Of a stretch of 64,000 bases of DNA, positions 13,297-26,560 are shown one piece after another; the first letter of the stretch is position 1, and the number at the start of each line of letters is the position of its first letter. Position numbers and translations under genes: made by a program. The stretch is from Paramecium sonneborni (Eukaryota > Ciliophora > Oligohymenophorea > Peniculida > Parameciidae), in assembly GCA_905182985.1 (NCBI GenBank), contig CAJJDN010000166.1, positions 51,584 through 115,583 on the forward strand, in the 5' to 3' direction. The notes beneath the pieces are model-generated. The model was not told the DNA's origin. It saw nothing but the letters and a program-made list of their open reading frames with translations, and searched no databases.

Positions 13297-13943
13297 ATGA
13301 AATATATCCTGACTGAGGAGCACGTTCCTATTCCTGAAAAGATTGAAATCACAGCCAAATCTAAGTAAGTTAAAGTAAAAGGTAATAGTGTAAATTAATG
13401 AATATTAGGACCAAGAGGTGAATTGACTAAAAATTTTAAACATGCTGCTTTAGATATCTAAGTGTAAAAAAAAGTGAACAAGAAAACAAATGCTGCTAAA
13501 TCAAGAGTCAGTGTTAGAATGTGGCAATCATACAGAAAACAAAGATGTCAAGTTAATTCTGTTGCCTCTTCAATTAAAAATATGATTAGAGGTGTGACCA
13601 CAGGTTATAAATTCAAGATGGTATTGGCATATGCTCACTTTCCAATCATTATCAATCTCTTGGATAAAGGTTTAGGAATTGAAATTAAGAATTTCCTTGG
13701 TGAGAAAATCATTAGAACCATCAAATGCCTTCCAGGAGTAACAATCACCAGAAATGAAGCTGAAGAAAAGAGTATTATAATAATCATATCAATTCTTTAG
13801 ATGTCTTAACACTATAAGGTAATGATTTGAATAATGTTTCACTTACCTGTGCACTTATTCATTAAGCATGTGCTGTTAAGAATAAGGATATTAGACAATT
13901 CTTAGATGGAATTTATGTTAGTGAAAAGCGTCTAGAAATTTGA
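13297..13943 (+). CDS. RPL9: 60S ribosomal protein L9 (uL6)
   Basis: 196 aa, beginning MKYILTEEHVPIPEKIEI and ending YVSEKRLEI. Introns 13382-13408 (27 nt) and 13772-13800 (29 nt) restore frame. uL6 landmarks: KVKGPRGELTKNF (the intron sits inside this motif), SVRMWQSYRKQRCQVN, IKNMIRGVTTGYKFKM, AHFPII and FLGEKIIRTIKCLPGV. It belongs to the large cytosolic subunit near the GTPase-associated region. Several TAA/TAG codons encode Gln, as elsewhere. Secure. Confidence 0.97.
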
Positions 13944-13997
13944 TAAATTTATATTTAGATATAAGTACAATAATATTTATATGTGTTTAATAATTAA

Positions 13998-14261
13998 TCA
14001 ATAATTACGTCTCTCTCTATTGGCTTTATTCATACGCTTGATTTTCTTTCTTTTTTACTTTCTTTTGTGTTTCTTAAGTTTAGCTGGTTTTCTTCTGAAA
14101 GTGCTTATTGTCAATATTGATGTGTCAGGCAATATAGGTTTTGTGAAACCCATACTTAACAAATTTGTATACAAATGTAATTATGGGTATTGCATCCAAG
14201 ACAAACATCTAGATACACTAATCATTCTAGATGCCATACCCAGCATTAATCTTAAATTCAT
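13998..14261 (-). CDS. Small basic protein, mS38/AURKAIP1-like (putative mitochondrial ribosomal)
   Basis: Single exon, 87 aa. The N terminus is Met/Arg/Ser-rich (MNLRLMLGMASRMISVSRC), like a mitochondrial presequence. The C terminus is an extremely basic block, STFRRKPAKLKKHKRKQK then RKKIKRMNKANRERRNY, matching the RRKxxKxKKHKxRK pattern of the COX24/AURKAIP1 (mS38) domain. In that family the block lies in the mitochondrial small subunit. It is convergent with uL6 (54 bp between stops). Alternatives: another small basic ribosomal or nucleolar protein. Confidence 0.65.
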
Positions 14262-14493
14262 TAAATTAATTAATAAATATTATTTATATTATCCACACAC
14301 TATTTTATTCAAATTTGTAATTATTTTTTGTTTCACTATTATTCCTTTAGCTTCTTTTAGTTTATTAAATTACTCTATAGAAATAGCATCATTTATAATT
14401 ATCAAGACTTTCTATGTCAAAAATGACAATAGTCTAATATAAGAAAACAAGTTAAATAACTAAAATATTTTAAGGAAAACTTTATTATTGTTT

Positions 14494-14688
14494 TCATTCT
14501 TCATAATTCTTTCGCTTTTCTACTTTTTCATCCTTCTAGAATACACCATTAACTTGTTTTAGTTTTATTGTTAGTTTATCCTCCTCTTATACATCACATT
14601 TTATGTTTACCATTTCATGATTAGCCTTTTTTCTTTTTTTATTTCTTTTTAGTTTTTTATTCTCTTCTTAATAGTCGAACATTTCCAT
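14494..14688 (-). CDS. Small charged hypothetical protein (64 aa)
   Basis: Single-exon ORF, MEMFDYQEENKKLKRNKK... ending KVEKRKNYEE before TGA. Lys and Glu make up close to half of the residues; there is a short KRNKKRKKANHE basic cluster. Codon usage (TAA/TAG as Gln, AAA/GAA) looks coding. No family recognised. Too short to be certain; it might be an exon of a longer gene, but I found no adjoining exon. Confidence 0.5.
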
Positions 14689-15882
14689 AATTTTCTATTA
14701 AAGGATAAAATTTAATAAGTTTTAAGATTTATGATGTTAATATCAACTAATTATTTTATTTCTCCTTGTATTATCTTTTTATATATGAGATTTTTGAAAT
14801 AAGCTAGCAAAATAAAATGAAAATTGCTTTTTAAACTTGTTTTTCTAAAACTCCAACCCCAAACCCAACCCAAACTAAAAGAAAAATTTTAATTTTGGCC
14901 ACCCATATAAATTTTTTATTTAAAAATATAATCAAATTTTTAGATTCCTATTACATGATTTTGTAATTATATAACAGTCAAATAATAGTTTGGTTTTATT
15001 TGACTTATCTGGGTGATTGGGTCTCAGAGAAACTTTTGACAATATATCATCTAATTAAAGAAATCTTTAAGTGTATTCCTGCAAAAGGCTGATGATTGCT
15101 TTGATTATTTTCTATTAAATTAGTAAGAATAGTTATAACAATCATATTTTCTATTTTTAAAATAATATAATACCAAAAAAGCTTCAATTTTTCGTTATAA
15201 CTTAAATTTGATCCAAAAATAAAAAGTTTTTAATTTTTTCATAAAATGAATTATGATTAATGAAATCCATCAAAAAATTGATTTTATAAAATAGTTATAT
15301 TTTTAATTAAATATAATCATAAATTTCTTATACTTGTTAAGATAATTTCTATTACCTGAACAAATGTGTTAACTACATAATTTCATTAAAAATCAAAATA
15401 TATATTTTAAAATGGTTGATTTTATTGCATATTTTCTATTAGATTATCATCAATTAAAATTAATTTAATTTCATAAACTTTTCTTAAAATAAAATTTAAT
15501 TTTTAACCATCTTTGATTATTTATAATCAATTCCTATGATACTGATTGAGTATTAAATAACAATGAATTTTTTAGAGAATTACTGAGAATTCAAAAATAC
15601 AAGAATAAGAATGAGTTTTTATATAAAAAAGTACGGTGAATTTTTGAGAAATTTTTGATAATATATAAAGAGGCTATTTTTAGACGAATGATTCGAGTAA
15701 ATTGATAGAAAATGTTATCAGAGAGAAGTTCAGGTAAAATATTGAAAGAAAAGAAATGACTATTTAACAAGATTTTTTCATTTTAAGTCTTAATTATTTT
15801 AACAAAAATTGATTTTACAAAATTAAAAAAACTCGATGAATTTAACAAAAGTTTCATTTTTTGATGATCCTTAATAAAATTT
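14689..15882. other. Gene-poor stretch, 1.2 kb
   Basis: No convincing ORF on either strand under code 6; TGA is frequent in all frames. This is long for a Paramecium-type spacer. It contains the telomere-like tract at 14853-14875 and otherwise only AT-rich sequence. It could hold a fully decayed gene or an unrecognised ncRNA. Confidence 0.6.
14853..14875. repeat. Interstitial telomere-like tract
   Basis: The 23-bp sequence consists of CCAA, CCCCAAA, CCCAA and CCCAAA units, i.e. the C-rich strand of mixed G4T2/G3T3-type repeats as used at Paramecium telomeres. It is by far the most GC-rich short segment of the surrounding kilobase and is not part of any gene model. Confidence 0.5.
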
Positions 15883-17502
15883 ATGGATAAAAGAAGTAAT
15901 TTAAGCCTAAGATCCAATAATAAGTGGAAATCTGATAAAGAATTCAAAATAAGGAAAAAAAAAAGAGAGCAACTACTTTATATAAGATGGAAAATTAGCT
16001 TGCAAATAGAAATATATAGATCTGCAAAATGTGACTCTGGAGAGGTTAAAAAATATAGGTTTTAAATTGACAAAGAATCGGAAGTCAGTTGAGTTGCTAA
16101 GTCATAATGAATAAGCATTGGAAATGTGGTATAATTAGCTCAGATAGTTTTGTGTTCAGAGAGGGTTCAATAATGTATATTCTATAAATAAATTGATTGG
16201 GAAAGGTAATTTTGCAAAGGTAATGTATAATTGATTAAGTTAAGGTTTATAGTGCCTTAAAAAAGAGTGATCAGTTGGTTTATGCTGTAAAGGCCTTTGA
16301 CAAACTAAAATTTTAAGATATTCGGATTGATAAGGTAAATTATAGATTAAAGATTATATAGCCTGCTTTGATAAAGGAATTATCAATAATGAGAAAAATG
16401 GATTTTGTGGGCGTAATAAAATTATATGAAGTATTTGAGAATGATAATTACATATTTGTGGTTTGTGAATTTTTAGAAGGAGGAGAATTGTTTAATTAAA
16501 TGAAAGGAAAGGCATATGCTGAGAAAACAGTAGCAATAATAATGTATAGAATATTGTAATCAATTGATTACATTCATTCTTTAGGGATTCTTCATAGAGA
16601 CATAAAAGTAAGGAAAAGTAATTATGATTTAGCCAGAGAACTTAATTCTTAGATCAAAAAGAGAGATGTCTGATGTTGTAATAGCAGATTTTGGATTAGC
16701 TGATTATTATAATAGTGATGGAGAATATATGTTTAAACGTTGTGGAACACCTGGTTATGTGGCACCAGAATTACTTCAAGATAAAATTTATGATTACAAA
16801 ATTGATATGTTTAGTGCAGGAGTATTGATGTTCATTATGTTGAGTGGACAATCTCCATTTAAAGCCAGATCATATGATGAAATTGTGATGAAAAATTATC
16901 ATTGTTAGATAGAATTCAACTTAATTAAAAATTAAGCTTTAAGTGAAGAAGCTGTTCATCTCTTAACTTCATTACTTGAAAAGAATCCAGATTTAAGAAT
17001 AAGTTCTGAATTAGCTATTTAACATCCATGGTTTTAGAAGCAAGCGGATTATAAATTATTCCTGTATTATACATCATTAAATTAGTGCGGATTCATACCC
17101 AAGACATAAAAAGAATTCTTATTTATATGCTAAAACTCCTTTGATGGGATAGGAGTTGAATTAATCTCTTACTTCTACTCCTTTAAGTGTAACATCATAA
17201 ATAAGGAGCAAATCTGATACTACAGATAATTCAAAAGAATAATAATAAAATTCATCTACTTCAAGATAATAGAGTTAATCATTAAAAGTTTAAAATTAGG
17301 AATGCATTTTTGAAGAAAATGATTACAATATTAATGAAGAAGGTGATATTCCTCATAGTAATTAAATTAAAATGTATCAAATCTAACCTAAATTAAAAAA
17401 AAGTATGTATCTAAATTAATAATATTAGATTAAGAGGAATAATATTAAAAATCAAATATTGGAAGTGTTAATCATAAAGGGTCACTCTAATTTAAAGTTT
17501 GA
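15883..17502 (+). CDS. Ser/Thr protein kinase, CAMK-like, with an apparent 1-bp frameshift
   Basis: Kinase landmarks in order: GKGNFAK glycine loop, YAVKAFDK (ATP-binding Lys), EFLEGGELF, HRDIKPEN catalytic loop, DFGLAD magnesium loop, CGTPGYVAPE P+1/APE, then DMFSAGVLMFIMLSGQSPF. The set fits the CAMK/CDPK side of the kinome; no EF-hands follow. The C-terminal tail is Ser/Gln-rich and low complexity, ending SLQFKV. Five introns (25, 27, 25, 22, 26 nt) are supported. The N-terminal region reads MDKRSNLSLRSNNKWKSDKE and then needs a shift of one base in an A10 run (15955-15964) to continue into KESNYFIQDGKLACKQK. The exon sum is 1 nt over a multiple of three, which agrees. About 497 aa if corrected. 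Confidence 0.88.
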
Positions 17503-17636
17503 ATAAATTATGATGGTTTTGTTTGATAAATACAAAAATTAATTAATAATTTTTGTTTTTTTATAAAGAATCTAGAAAATTCTTCATTTTAACAGCAAAA
17601 TACACGCAAGAAAATTAAATATTTAAAAAAATATAG

Positions 17637-19490
17637 ATGAAATTCTTCTTATTACTAGCTCTAACACTTGTAATTATTTAAACAGAACAAATTCCAGAAA
17701 TTGATGGAATATTGTAACTCAGCCGTAGAAATTTCTAATAAGCATTGGATACACATCCTAGATTATTGGTCAAATTTTATATTGATACTTGTGGATATTG
17801 GTATTGATTTTGAATTGAACTTAAGTTAAAAAATGAAGCCTGTCTTTATTCAATTAGCTTAAAGATTGAAAGAATATGGATTTGTATTAGGAGAAGTAAA
17901 TGCATAAGAAAGTAAATCTTTGGCAGCAAAACATAATGCAAATGCTTATCCAACTTTGAAATTGTTTAGAAATGGAGAGTCTCATGATTTTATAAATTCT
18001 TCTGATTCTTTAGAAATGCTCTTTGAATTTGCTTTATAACATGCTTATGGACCAATCACTAAATTATATAATCAAGAAGAGGTAAAAACATATATTAAGA
18101 TTGATTAGGTTGATTTATTTGTAAAAAGATCAAATATAGCATTACTTAAATATGTAAATAATTAGGATGATTTATCATCATTAAGTTTGGAACATGTACA
18201 AGTGAGAATTGGTATAATAGAAAATGATGGATTAAGATATGGTTATCCTTATAAATACACATTGATTAATAAGGATATTGAGAAACCATTGCATTATGAT
18301 GGAGAAATAAATGGTTTGTCAGAATTTATTTCAAAAAAAGGTTATCCATTAGTATTTTCATTAAATGAAGAAGAATTTATGAAAGCAGAAAGTGATAAAA
18401 TTCCATTGATTGGAATAGCAGGATAAAAGAATAGTGTTTTACATAAAAGATTTAAATATGTAGCAGAATAATATTAAAATACTACAAGATTTGTAATAAT
18501 AGATCCAAAAATGGATTTGTGTAATAGAAGATTTGAATATTTAATAAAATAAAGTCCTGTGATTTAGAATACAATTTATTATTACGATTATGAGTATGAA
18601 TAATAATATAATAATTTAGAACATAGAAAACAACAACAACAACATTTAGTGATGATTCAGTAGGAGCATTAAAAAAGGTAGTAGAATCTTTGATAGAAGA
18701 AGTAACAAGACCTAAAAGAGAAGCATAAAGATTAGCAAGATTAATAAAAGGAGATGGTTAAGTACATAAATTAACAACAGAGAATTTTAAAGAATAAGTA
18801 TTTGATAATCATAGACATGTATTTGTTAAATTTTATGCTCCATGGTGTGGTCATTGTTAAACATTAGCACCAACTTTTGAAAAATTAGCATAAGAATTAT
18901 AGAGAGATGATTTAGTAATTGCTGAAGTAGATCATACAGCAAATTAATTTGATGAAATTCCAATAGAAGGATATCCTACTTTATATCTTTTTAAATAAGA
19001 AGGTGATAATAAGACAAGAAAAGAATATTAAGGAGATAGATCATTAGCAGGAATGAAGGCATTCTTAGAAAGAAATATAGGGAAAACTTAAAATGAAGAA
19101 ATAAAGATACATGAATAAAGCGAAATTAAGAATGAAGGAATAGTAATAGAATTAACTAGTGATAATTTTGATCATATTGTATTGAATAGTAAATAAGATG
19201 TATTGGTTAAATTCTTTGCTCCTTGGTGTGGACATTGTAAAGCTATGGCAGGATCTTATAAAGAATTAGCTAATAACTTAAAAGATAATAATAATATACT
19301 TATTGCTGAAATGGATTGGACAACTCATTAAACAAGTACTGTTAATATTAAAGGATTTCCAACATTGATATTCTTCAAAAAAGGATAAGATAAACCACAA
19401 TAAATATAATATGAATCTGCTAGAACAGTTGAAGCTTTAACTAAATTTATAGATGAAAATAGTAGCTTTGGAAAAAAGGAAGAGCTATGA
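17637..19490 (+). CDS. Protein disulfide isomerase, three thioredoxin-type active sites, ER-retained
   Basis: About 591-600 aa. N-terminal signal peptide (MKFFLLLALTLVII). Thioredoxin domains carry CGYC (near residue 52), then two canonical FYAPWCGHC and FFAPWCGHC sites toward the C terminus. The protein ends KKEEL, an ER-retrieval variant of KDEL. Introns: 25 nt inside the CGYC codon block, 26 nt before TQKTTTTTFSDDS, and a probable 27-nt one (GTAAAAACATAT...TTAG) within EEV/VDLF that is a multiple of three with no in-frame TGA, so retention would add nine residues. It catalyses disulfide formation and isomerisation in the ER lumen. Family assignment is secure; architecture a-b-b'-a-a' type variants are usual in protists. 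Confidence 0.95.
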
Positions 19491-19572
19491 TTAAGTTTAT
19501 ATATAATTATATTTTCAAATGCATTTTTAATTATTATTAAAAAAATATATATTTGTATATATTTATATAAAT

Positions 19573-21062
<1,490 letters not shown>

Positions 21063-21086
21063 AAATTAATTATTAATAAAAATAAT

Positions 21087-21446
21087 TCATATATATGATG
21101 AATTTAATTATACATCAAATCTAGTACGTCTTCCTCTAGAAATGTGTCTTTATATATTTTTAACTTTAGGACTTGGTTGAATATGAAAATGTGAAAGAGG
21201 ACTTAACTATGTTGAAGTGTGTCTCTTTTCATAAATTTTTCTTCTCTTTTCAAGCTTTTCTTTTAATGATTCTGTTATATCCGTCTGCATCATTGGTTCC
21301 AATTATAAATGTTCAACCTTACGATGTAAATATTCATTAAAAATAGAATCAAATCTAATTCTATAAAGTTTAACTTCTCTTGGTGATCTAAGAAAGCTTT
21401 CAAAAAATTGTTAGTTTGCCTTTGGTGAAAAATATTTAGAATTCAT
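21087..21446 (-). CDS. Hypothetical basic protein (119 aa)
   Basis: Single exon, exactly 120 codons. Begins MNSKYFSPKANQQFFESFLR and contains RSPREVKLYRIRFDSIF, a charged helix ESLKEKLEKRRKIYEKR, and an Arg-rich end RHISRGRRTRFDVQ. Net positive, no signal peptide or membrane segment. No family recognised. It sits 24 bp upstream of METAP2 on the same strand, so its 3' UTR and the METAP2 promoter must be extremely short or overlap. Confidence 0.7.
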
Positions 21447-21776
21447 AATATGTTATAAATAACTAATTCATTAAATAATTTATGATATAAATTATACTTA
21501 TTAATGGTAACAAGTCAATAATCTCTGCTTATTTTCTAAACAATAATCCTAGAGTAATAGAAGTAGGATAACTAAAAATAATAAAATTAAAGAGTTATTA
21601 TCAATCGTAGAAATTATCATAATTTTAATGATGTTTTGTTGAAATTCAGATTTTAAAATGTTTTCATCCTAATTCTGCATAAATATTAGAAGATGTGTTC
21701 ACTTTTTTCTGATTTTTGTCACAGATTTGAAGAGCATGCCCTTTTAAATTATTTTATTTTAAAAATACAAATTAAT
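21447..21776. other. Intergenic, 330 bp
   Basis: AT-rich, with no coding block, RNA gene or repeat that I can support. Confidence 0.5.
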
Positions 21777-22301
21777 ATGAAAAAATAGTTACAATTGAAA
21801 TAAGAGGAAAAGATTATCAATTTAAGCTACATTAAGATTTCTATTTCTCTTGCATTATCTGATTTTGGTTTATAAACATTAATTACCCAAATCTAATAGT
21901 TACATTAGGCAAAATATATCTAAGTTAAAATGCTAAGGTAGAAAGATGATAATCTCATAGATGATAATGTGCTAATTTTAATTAAATATATTTAAATATA
22001 AAAGATTTTTAATTTCCATCTAAAAACTAACTATAAAAATTCTAATAATTATGGTGAATCGTATATTTTAACCAGTTTAATTTAAAGAAATACCAGATTT
22101 TTAGGGAATAATTATATTAATCTTCCAGACCATACTAAATAATTCCACTTTTTTTTGAAATCATAATTACTATACCTATTACAGTTAATTTGTTTTTGCT
22201 TTGACTATTTTCTTAAAGATTAAACTTATTTAAGTATAAGTATTTTCCAGATAAAATTAAGAAACTACTTTATTTATAATAAAGTTTTTGATTCTCTTTG
22301 A
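21777..22301 (+). CDS. Hypothetical protein (174 aa)
   Basis: Open for 174 codons from ATG to TGA without an intron. N-terminal part MKKIVTIEIRGKDYQFKLHQ followed by SLALSDFGLQTLITQIQQL looks coding-like (beta strands then amphipathic helices). The C-terminal third is hydrophobic and Leu/Phe/Tyr-rich. An ORF of this length is unusual by chance but not impossible in this AT-rich DNA with one stop codon. No family recognised. Confidence 0.45.
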
Positions 22302-22465
22302 ATACATTTTGGTAATTGAAAAAAGTAAAGATACTATATATTGAAATATCAAATTTTATTAAATTTATTATAATAAAAAGATTATTAATAAATAGTAGGT
22401 AGAAATATATTAGTATTTATATTTTGATAAAGTTTTTAATTAGAAAATAAGTTATTAATTTATTA

Positions 22466-24879
22466 ATGCTTAATTAAGTACTACAAGTTATTGGTGTGAC
22501 ATAAAATGAAGAATAACAATTGGAAGCACTTTATAACGATTTCCAAAGACCTCCAAAAATCGATATTGCATTAATGCATGCAGCTGCTACAAAATTTGCA
22601 AAGACTGATCCAAATATTGATCTTGATAAAACAAATGTTTGTCCATGTTGTGGTTTACCTACAGTAATAGAAGAGTTGCCACTGTGTTCATCTCGAAATG
22701 AATTCAGTTTTAATGGTTCTGGAATAGCCTTGTATTTTGACTTCCTTGTTTTTTCTGGTGTCATTATTTTTCAGTATATGTACAGTATTGCAATCTATGC
22801 AGAGCTATAAGTTGTGGCTATAATATATATATCAATATGTATGGACAAAGATGCGATAATCTTTTAGATAACAGAAGTGAAAAATGTTAAAATGATTTTT
22901 TTAACTAATATTCTCTTACTAATGATGATGGGTAGATAAATTTAATTATTATTAGCTAATTGGATAATATTCGAAGTTTATTAAATTTTATATCTCTTGT
23001 ATGCATATTATTTACTACTCTTTTCTATAGAAGACATATTAATAAAATAGCTATGGAATTAGATGATGCAGCTATATTAGCATCTGATTATTCTATTTTT
23101 GTTGAAAATATTCCTAGAGATGCAAAAGAGAATGAATTAAACTAATTCTTTACACAACTGTTTCAAAATGAAACTGTAGAATTAAGAAAATTATGTATTG
23201 CATATGAAATATAACCTTATCTAAAATTAAATAAATAAAAGTAACTAAAAGAATCTGTTTTAACAAAAGTATTAGAATTAGAAGCAGAAGGTAAGGCAAT
23301 CCCAAAATCTATTCCATCTAGAATTGAATTAGAATCTGAAATAGATAAAATATCAAAAGAATTGGATTATATGGAAGATCATAAAGAGAATATTTTTGAT
23401 TTTAGTGGAGTGTGCGTTATATCTTATAATTATGAGAAATAAGCTGATAATGTGTGTAAAACATTCAAATCTACAAAATTTCAAATTCTACTTGAATAAT
23501 TAGGCTTCGAATAAAAACATTATCAAAAATTTAAAAATAATAGTTTATTTGTTAAAAAAGCTCCAGAACCTGGTGATATTATTTGGGGTAATTTGGGTAT
23601 AACAATAAAAGAGTAATATAAAAGAACATTAGTAACAAATGGAATGACATTGTTTCTTCTTATTTTAGGATTTGGATGTCTCTTTGGATTATCTTATATT
23701 CAAACTATTATAAATAAATATACAGAAGAAGGATCTTTAATCGATTCTATAATAGTAAATGTAATAGGAATTGCCTCTTCAATTTTAATTTCTATAATTA
23801 ATAGTGTACTTGCAAAAATGATTATAAAATTTGCTGAATTAGAATAATAAGCTACTAGAACTGATTATAATGTAAGTGTTGCATATAAAATGGGAGTAGC
23901 TTAATTTCTTAATACTGCAATTCTTACTTTAATTATTAATCTTGTTATAAAGGATAAATCAGTTACACTTAATTAAGCAATTTGGTAAATTGGAGGGTTA
24001 AATTCAGACATAATGCTTATTTTCATTACTAATTCTATAGTTCCATGGTTTACTCTTTTATTTGACGTTAATTACTTTTACAAATTATATGTTAGAAATA
24101 AAATTATTAAATAAGGAATAAATTGTAAATACACACAAAATGAAGCTAATTAGTATTTTTATTTATTATAAAATATAAGGGCTTTTGAAGGTCCAACAAT
24201 TGATTTATCATAGAAATATGCTTAATTATCTAAGACTCTAATGTTAGCATTTCTTTATGCTGCGTTATTACCTTTAGGTATATGTTTTACTTTTGGATCA
24301 ATTGTATGTATTTATTGGACAGAGAAATATTTATTATTAAGAAGAGATTCTAAACCTGCACCAACTGGTAGTGCAATGGCTGAAGCTATGATAGATTTCT
24401 ATATTGAATTAATACTCTTACTTTTTTCAGTAATAAATATTTGATTATAAATATTAGTTAGGTTGTACATTATGGGAATGGATTAATTATGATGAAATAC
24501 ATATTCTAACTTGGATTTAATTAGGTCTCTCAACTTTACATTATTTAATTCCTATTTAATCAATATGTGGATGCATTGTAGATCTTGGTATTGATAATGC
24601 TACGGTTGAATCATATGATGAAAAGTTTCTTACTTTTTATGATGATTATGATCGTCGTAATCCTGTTACTGCAGATGCAGCTAAAGAAAAATGGATTAAA
24701 ATTTAATCAGAAACCATTTAAACTGCATAACCTAGTGCAAAACAGTAATTCAATATTATTATTATAGTAATCCACTCAAAAGTTATCATTAAATCAATCA
24801 TATTAGTGCAGGTAATTCTAAAGTACATCCAATACAAAGTAGAGATAGTAGAGATGAATTGTAATAATTATAGATCTGA
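22466..24879 (+). CDS. OSCA/TMEM63 (DUF221)-like cation channel
   Basis: 779 aa after three introns (23, 28 and 23 nt; exon sum 2340 nt). Starts MLNQVLQVIGVTQNEEQQ. An N-terminal CPCC...PLC block is followed by a first membrane segment, then a cytosolic domain with SDYSIFVENIPRDAKENELN, an RRM-like fold typical of the PHM7/DUF221 cytosolic domain. The core begins APEPGDIIWGNLGIT, the counterpart of the family's xxDIxWxNL motif, and has about nine further hydrophobic segments (for example GMTLFLLILGFGCLFGLSYI and TLMLAFLYAALLPLGICFTF). The family forms mechanically or osmotically gated cation channels. C terminus is hydrophilic. Channel activity in this organism is inferred from family only. 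Confidence 0.8.
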
Positions 24880-24977
24880 TTTTTTATTTTTTATATGTTA
24901 TGTTATCATATTCATATCTTTCTTGTTATTTTTATATAATTAATAATATATATCTATCATTCATCTTTATTTCATCA

Positions 24978-25351
24978 TCAATTCTTACCTAATAAATACT
25001 AATACAATTCGGATTTTGAATTATTTTCACAATTTTAATATGCACAATCAATCAAATTATATGAATTTTTATTCTTTTTTAAACAAGCTAATGTATCTAT
25101 AATTATTTTTTATTACATAACACATTTTAATTTGGTTTTCTTTTATTACCTTATTGTTATTCTTGAGGTTTATCAATTTTTTATCTACATTTATTTAATT
25201 ACAATTAACAAGCCATATCATCATAACATTATTTTAATTATTATGGACATTTTTCTCTAATACATTGTTATATCTATTCATTTACATGTATTCTTTTGCT
25301 CAAAATAATTGTCAAAAATGACAATATAATTGCAATTTAAATTACTTTCAT
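24978..25351 (-). CDS. Small secreted cysteine-rich protein (type A)
   Basis: 117 aa after one 20-nt intron (25097-25116). Signal peptide MKVIQIAIILSFLTIILS. The mature part has cysteines spaced C-x4-C-x6-C-x5-C-x6-C, starting QQCIREKCPQQLKQCYDDM, then a basic linker, then C-x12-C-x4-C near the end (CLKKNKNSYNLIDCAYQNC). The same pattern is found in the gene at 27520-27882. No known family recognised; eight paired cysteines suggest a disulfide-stabilised extracellular or vesicle-lumen protein. Function unknown. Confidence 0.75.
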
Positions 25352-26286
25352 TTTTAAAAAATATATTCAATAAAAAGAGAATAGAATAATATCAGGCCTA
25401 TCATTGTAATATTTTGCAATCATTTGTTCATGCATATAAATTATTCATCATTATTAATTAAAAATAATCGATATTTTTAATATATTGTCATTAATCAATT
25501 TGTTATTATATGGGACCAATTAGATATTCTGCTATTTGCTTCATATCATCTATTGTTAACAAATGTGTTAGATTATTATTATTATCTTAATTATCACATA
25601 ATGATAGTAAAATTGCATTCTTTAGTGCCTATTCTCTCTCTTTCTTAAAATACATATCCTATATATATTATAAAACAAAGTTAAGTGGTTCTCCTGTTTA
25701 TTACTTTAATTAATTGCAATAATCATTTAAAGTATTACCATTTTTATCTACATATAACAATGGATCTGCACCATAAGAAAACATCAATTCTAATGTCTCT
25801 ATTGATGTACATTTCTCTGGAGTTTATATGTAATATAATGTTAACAAACTCAAAGGTGTAAAACCATCACAAATCTCATTAATATCATATAAATTGTTTT
25901 CGATGAAATATCTTACAAGAGTTAATCTTCCATTTTCACAAACCAAATGAAGAGGTCCTCGTTTCTATTTATAAATTTAAATAATTAAGTTACGTATTTC
26001 TCAATTAAATAATTCTTATAATCATAGTTCTCTATTTGATTCTAAATTGTGAGTTCCTTAAATGAAGATATTATACCATTTGCCAATGTATGTCTCATTT
26101 TTCTCATCTATTATTGTTAAATTATATTTTTTATTTACAAATTCATCTTTTTTTTATTAATCTACATTGTAACTTGTAGAATTCATTATTTATTAACGTA
26201 CATGTTGAAGATGTGTGATTAATATTCCTTTTTACATTAAATTATATTATTAATCTAATATTTAATAATTTATGCAATTCTTGATA
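25215..26286. repeat. Left copy of a 1,072-bp perfect duplication
   Basis: Bases 25215-26286 read the same as 26288-27359, separated by one N at 26287. Includes the N-terminal half of the secreted Cys-rich gene and all of the ankyrin-like gene. Most likely two contig ends that overlap but were not merged. Confidence 0.9.
25488..26186 (-). CDS. Ankyrin-repeat-like protein (left copy)
   Basis: 212 aa after two introns, 26108-26138 (31 nt) and 25965-25993 (29 nt); exon sum 639 nt. Start MNSTSYNVDQQKKDEF. Ankyrin-type helices: KRGPLHLVCENGRLTLVRYF, then NEICDGFTPLSLLTLYY and LMFSYGADPLLYVDKNGNTL, each with the turn-helix-helix rhythm of the repeat. About three repeats are seen, fewer than usual, so it may be a small adaptor. 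Without the first intron the reading meets two TGA codons, which is why the 31-nt intron is needed. The same gene occurs in the right copy. Confidence 0.75.
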
Positions 26287-26287
26287 N
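26287..26287. other. Single-N assembly gap
   Basis: One ambiguous base placed exactly between two identical 1,072-bp segments. Confidence 0.95.
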
Positions 26288-26424
26288 ATATCATCATAAC
26301 ATTATTTTAATTATTATGGACATTTTTCTCTAATACATTGTTATATCTATTCATTTACATGTATTCTTTTGCTCAAAATAATTGTCAAAAATGACAATAT
26401 AATTGCAATTTAAATTACTTTCAT
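26288..26424 (-). pseudogene. Truncated second copy of secreted Cys-rich gene (probable assembly artefact)
   Basis: Corresponds to the first 137 bp of the gene starting at 25351 (same signal peptide and first cysteines), cut off at the N. If the duplication is artificial, this copy does not exist in the genome. Confidence 0.7.
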
Positions 26425-26560
26425 TTTTAAAAAATATATTCAATAAAAAGAGAATAGAATAATATCAGGCCTATCATTGTAATATTTTGCAATCATTTGT
26501 TCATGCATATAAATTATTCATCATTATTAATTAAAAATAATCGATATTTTTAATATATTG

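Noticed and set aside
14020..14442. Plus-strand hydrophobic ORF of about 140 codons
   Set aside because: It is the antisense shadow of the mS38-like gene; the minus strand has the recognisable basic motif and correct ciliate codon use.
25488..26186. Ankyrin-like gene as a pseudogene with two TGG-to-TGA changes
   Set aside because: The two in-frame TGA codons disappear when a 31-nt intron (26108-26138) and a 29-nt intron (25965-25993) are removed; the exon sum is then an exact multiple of three.
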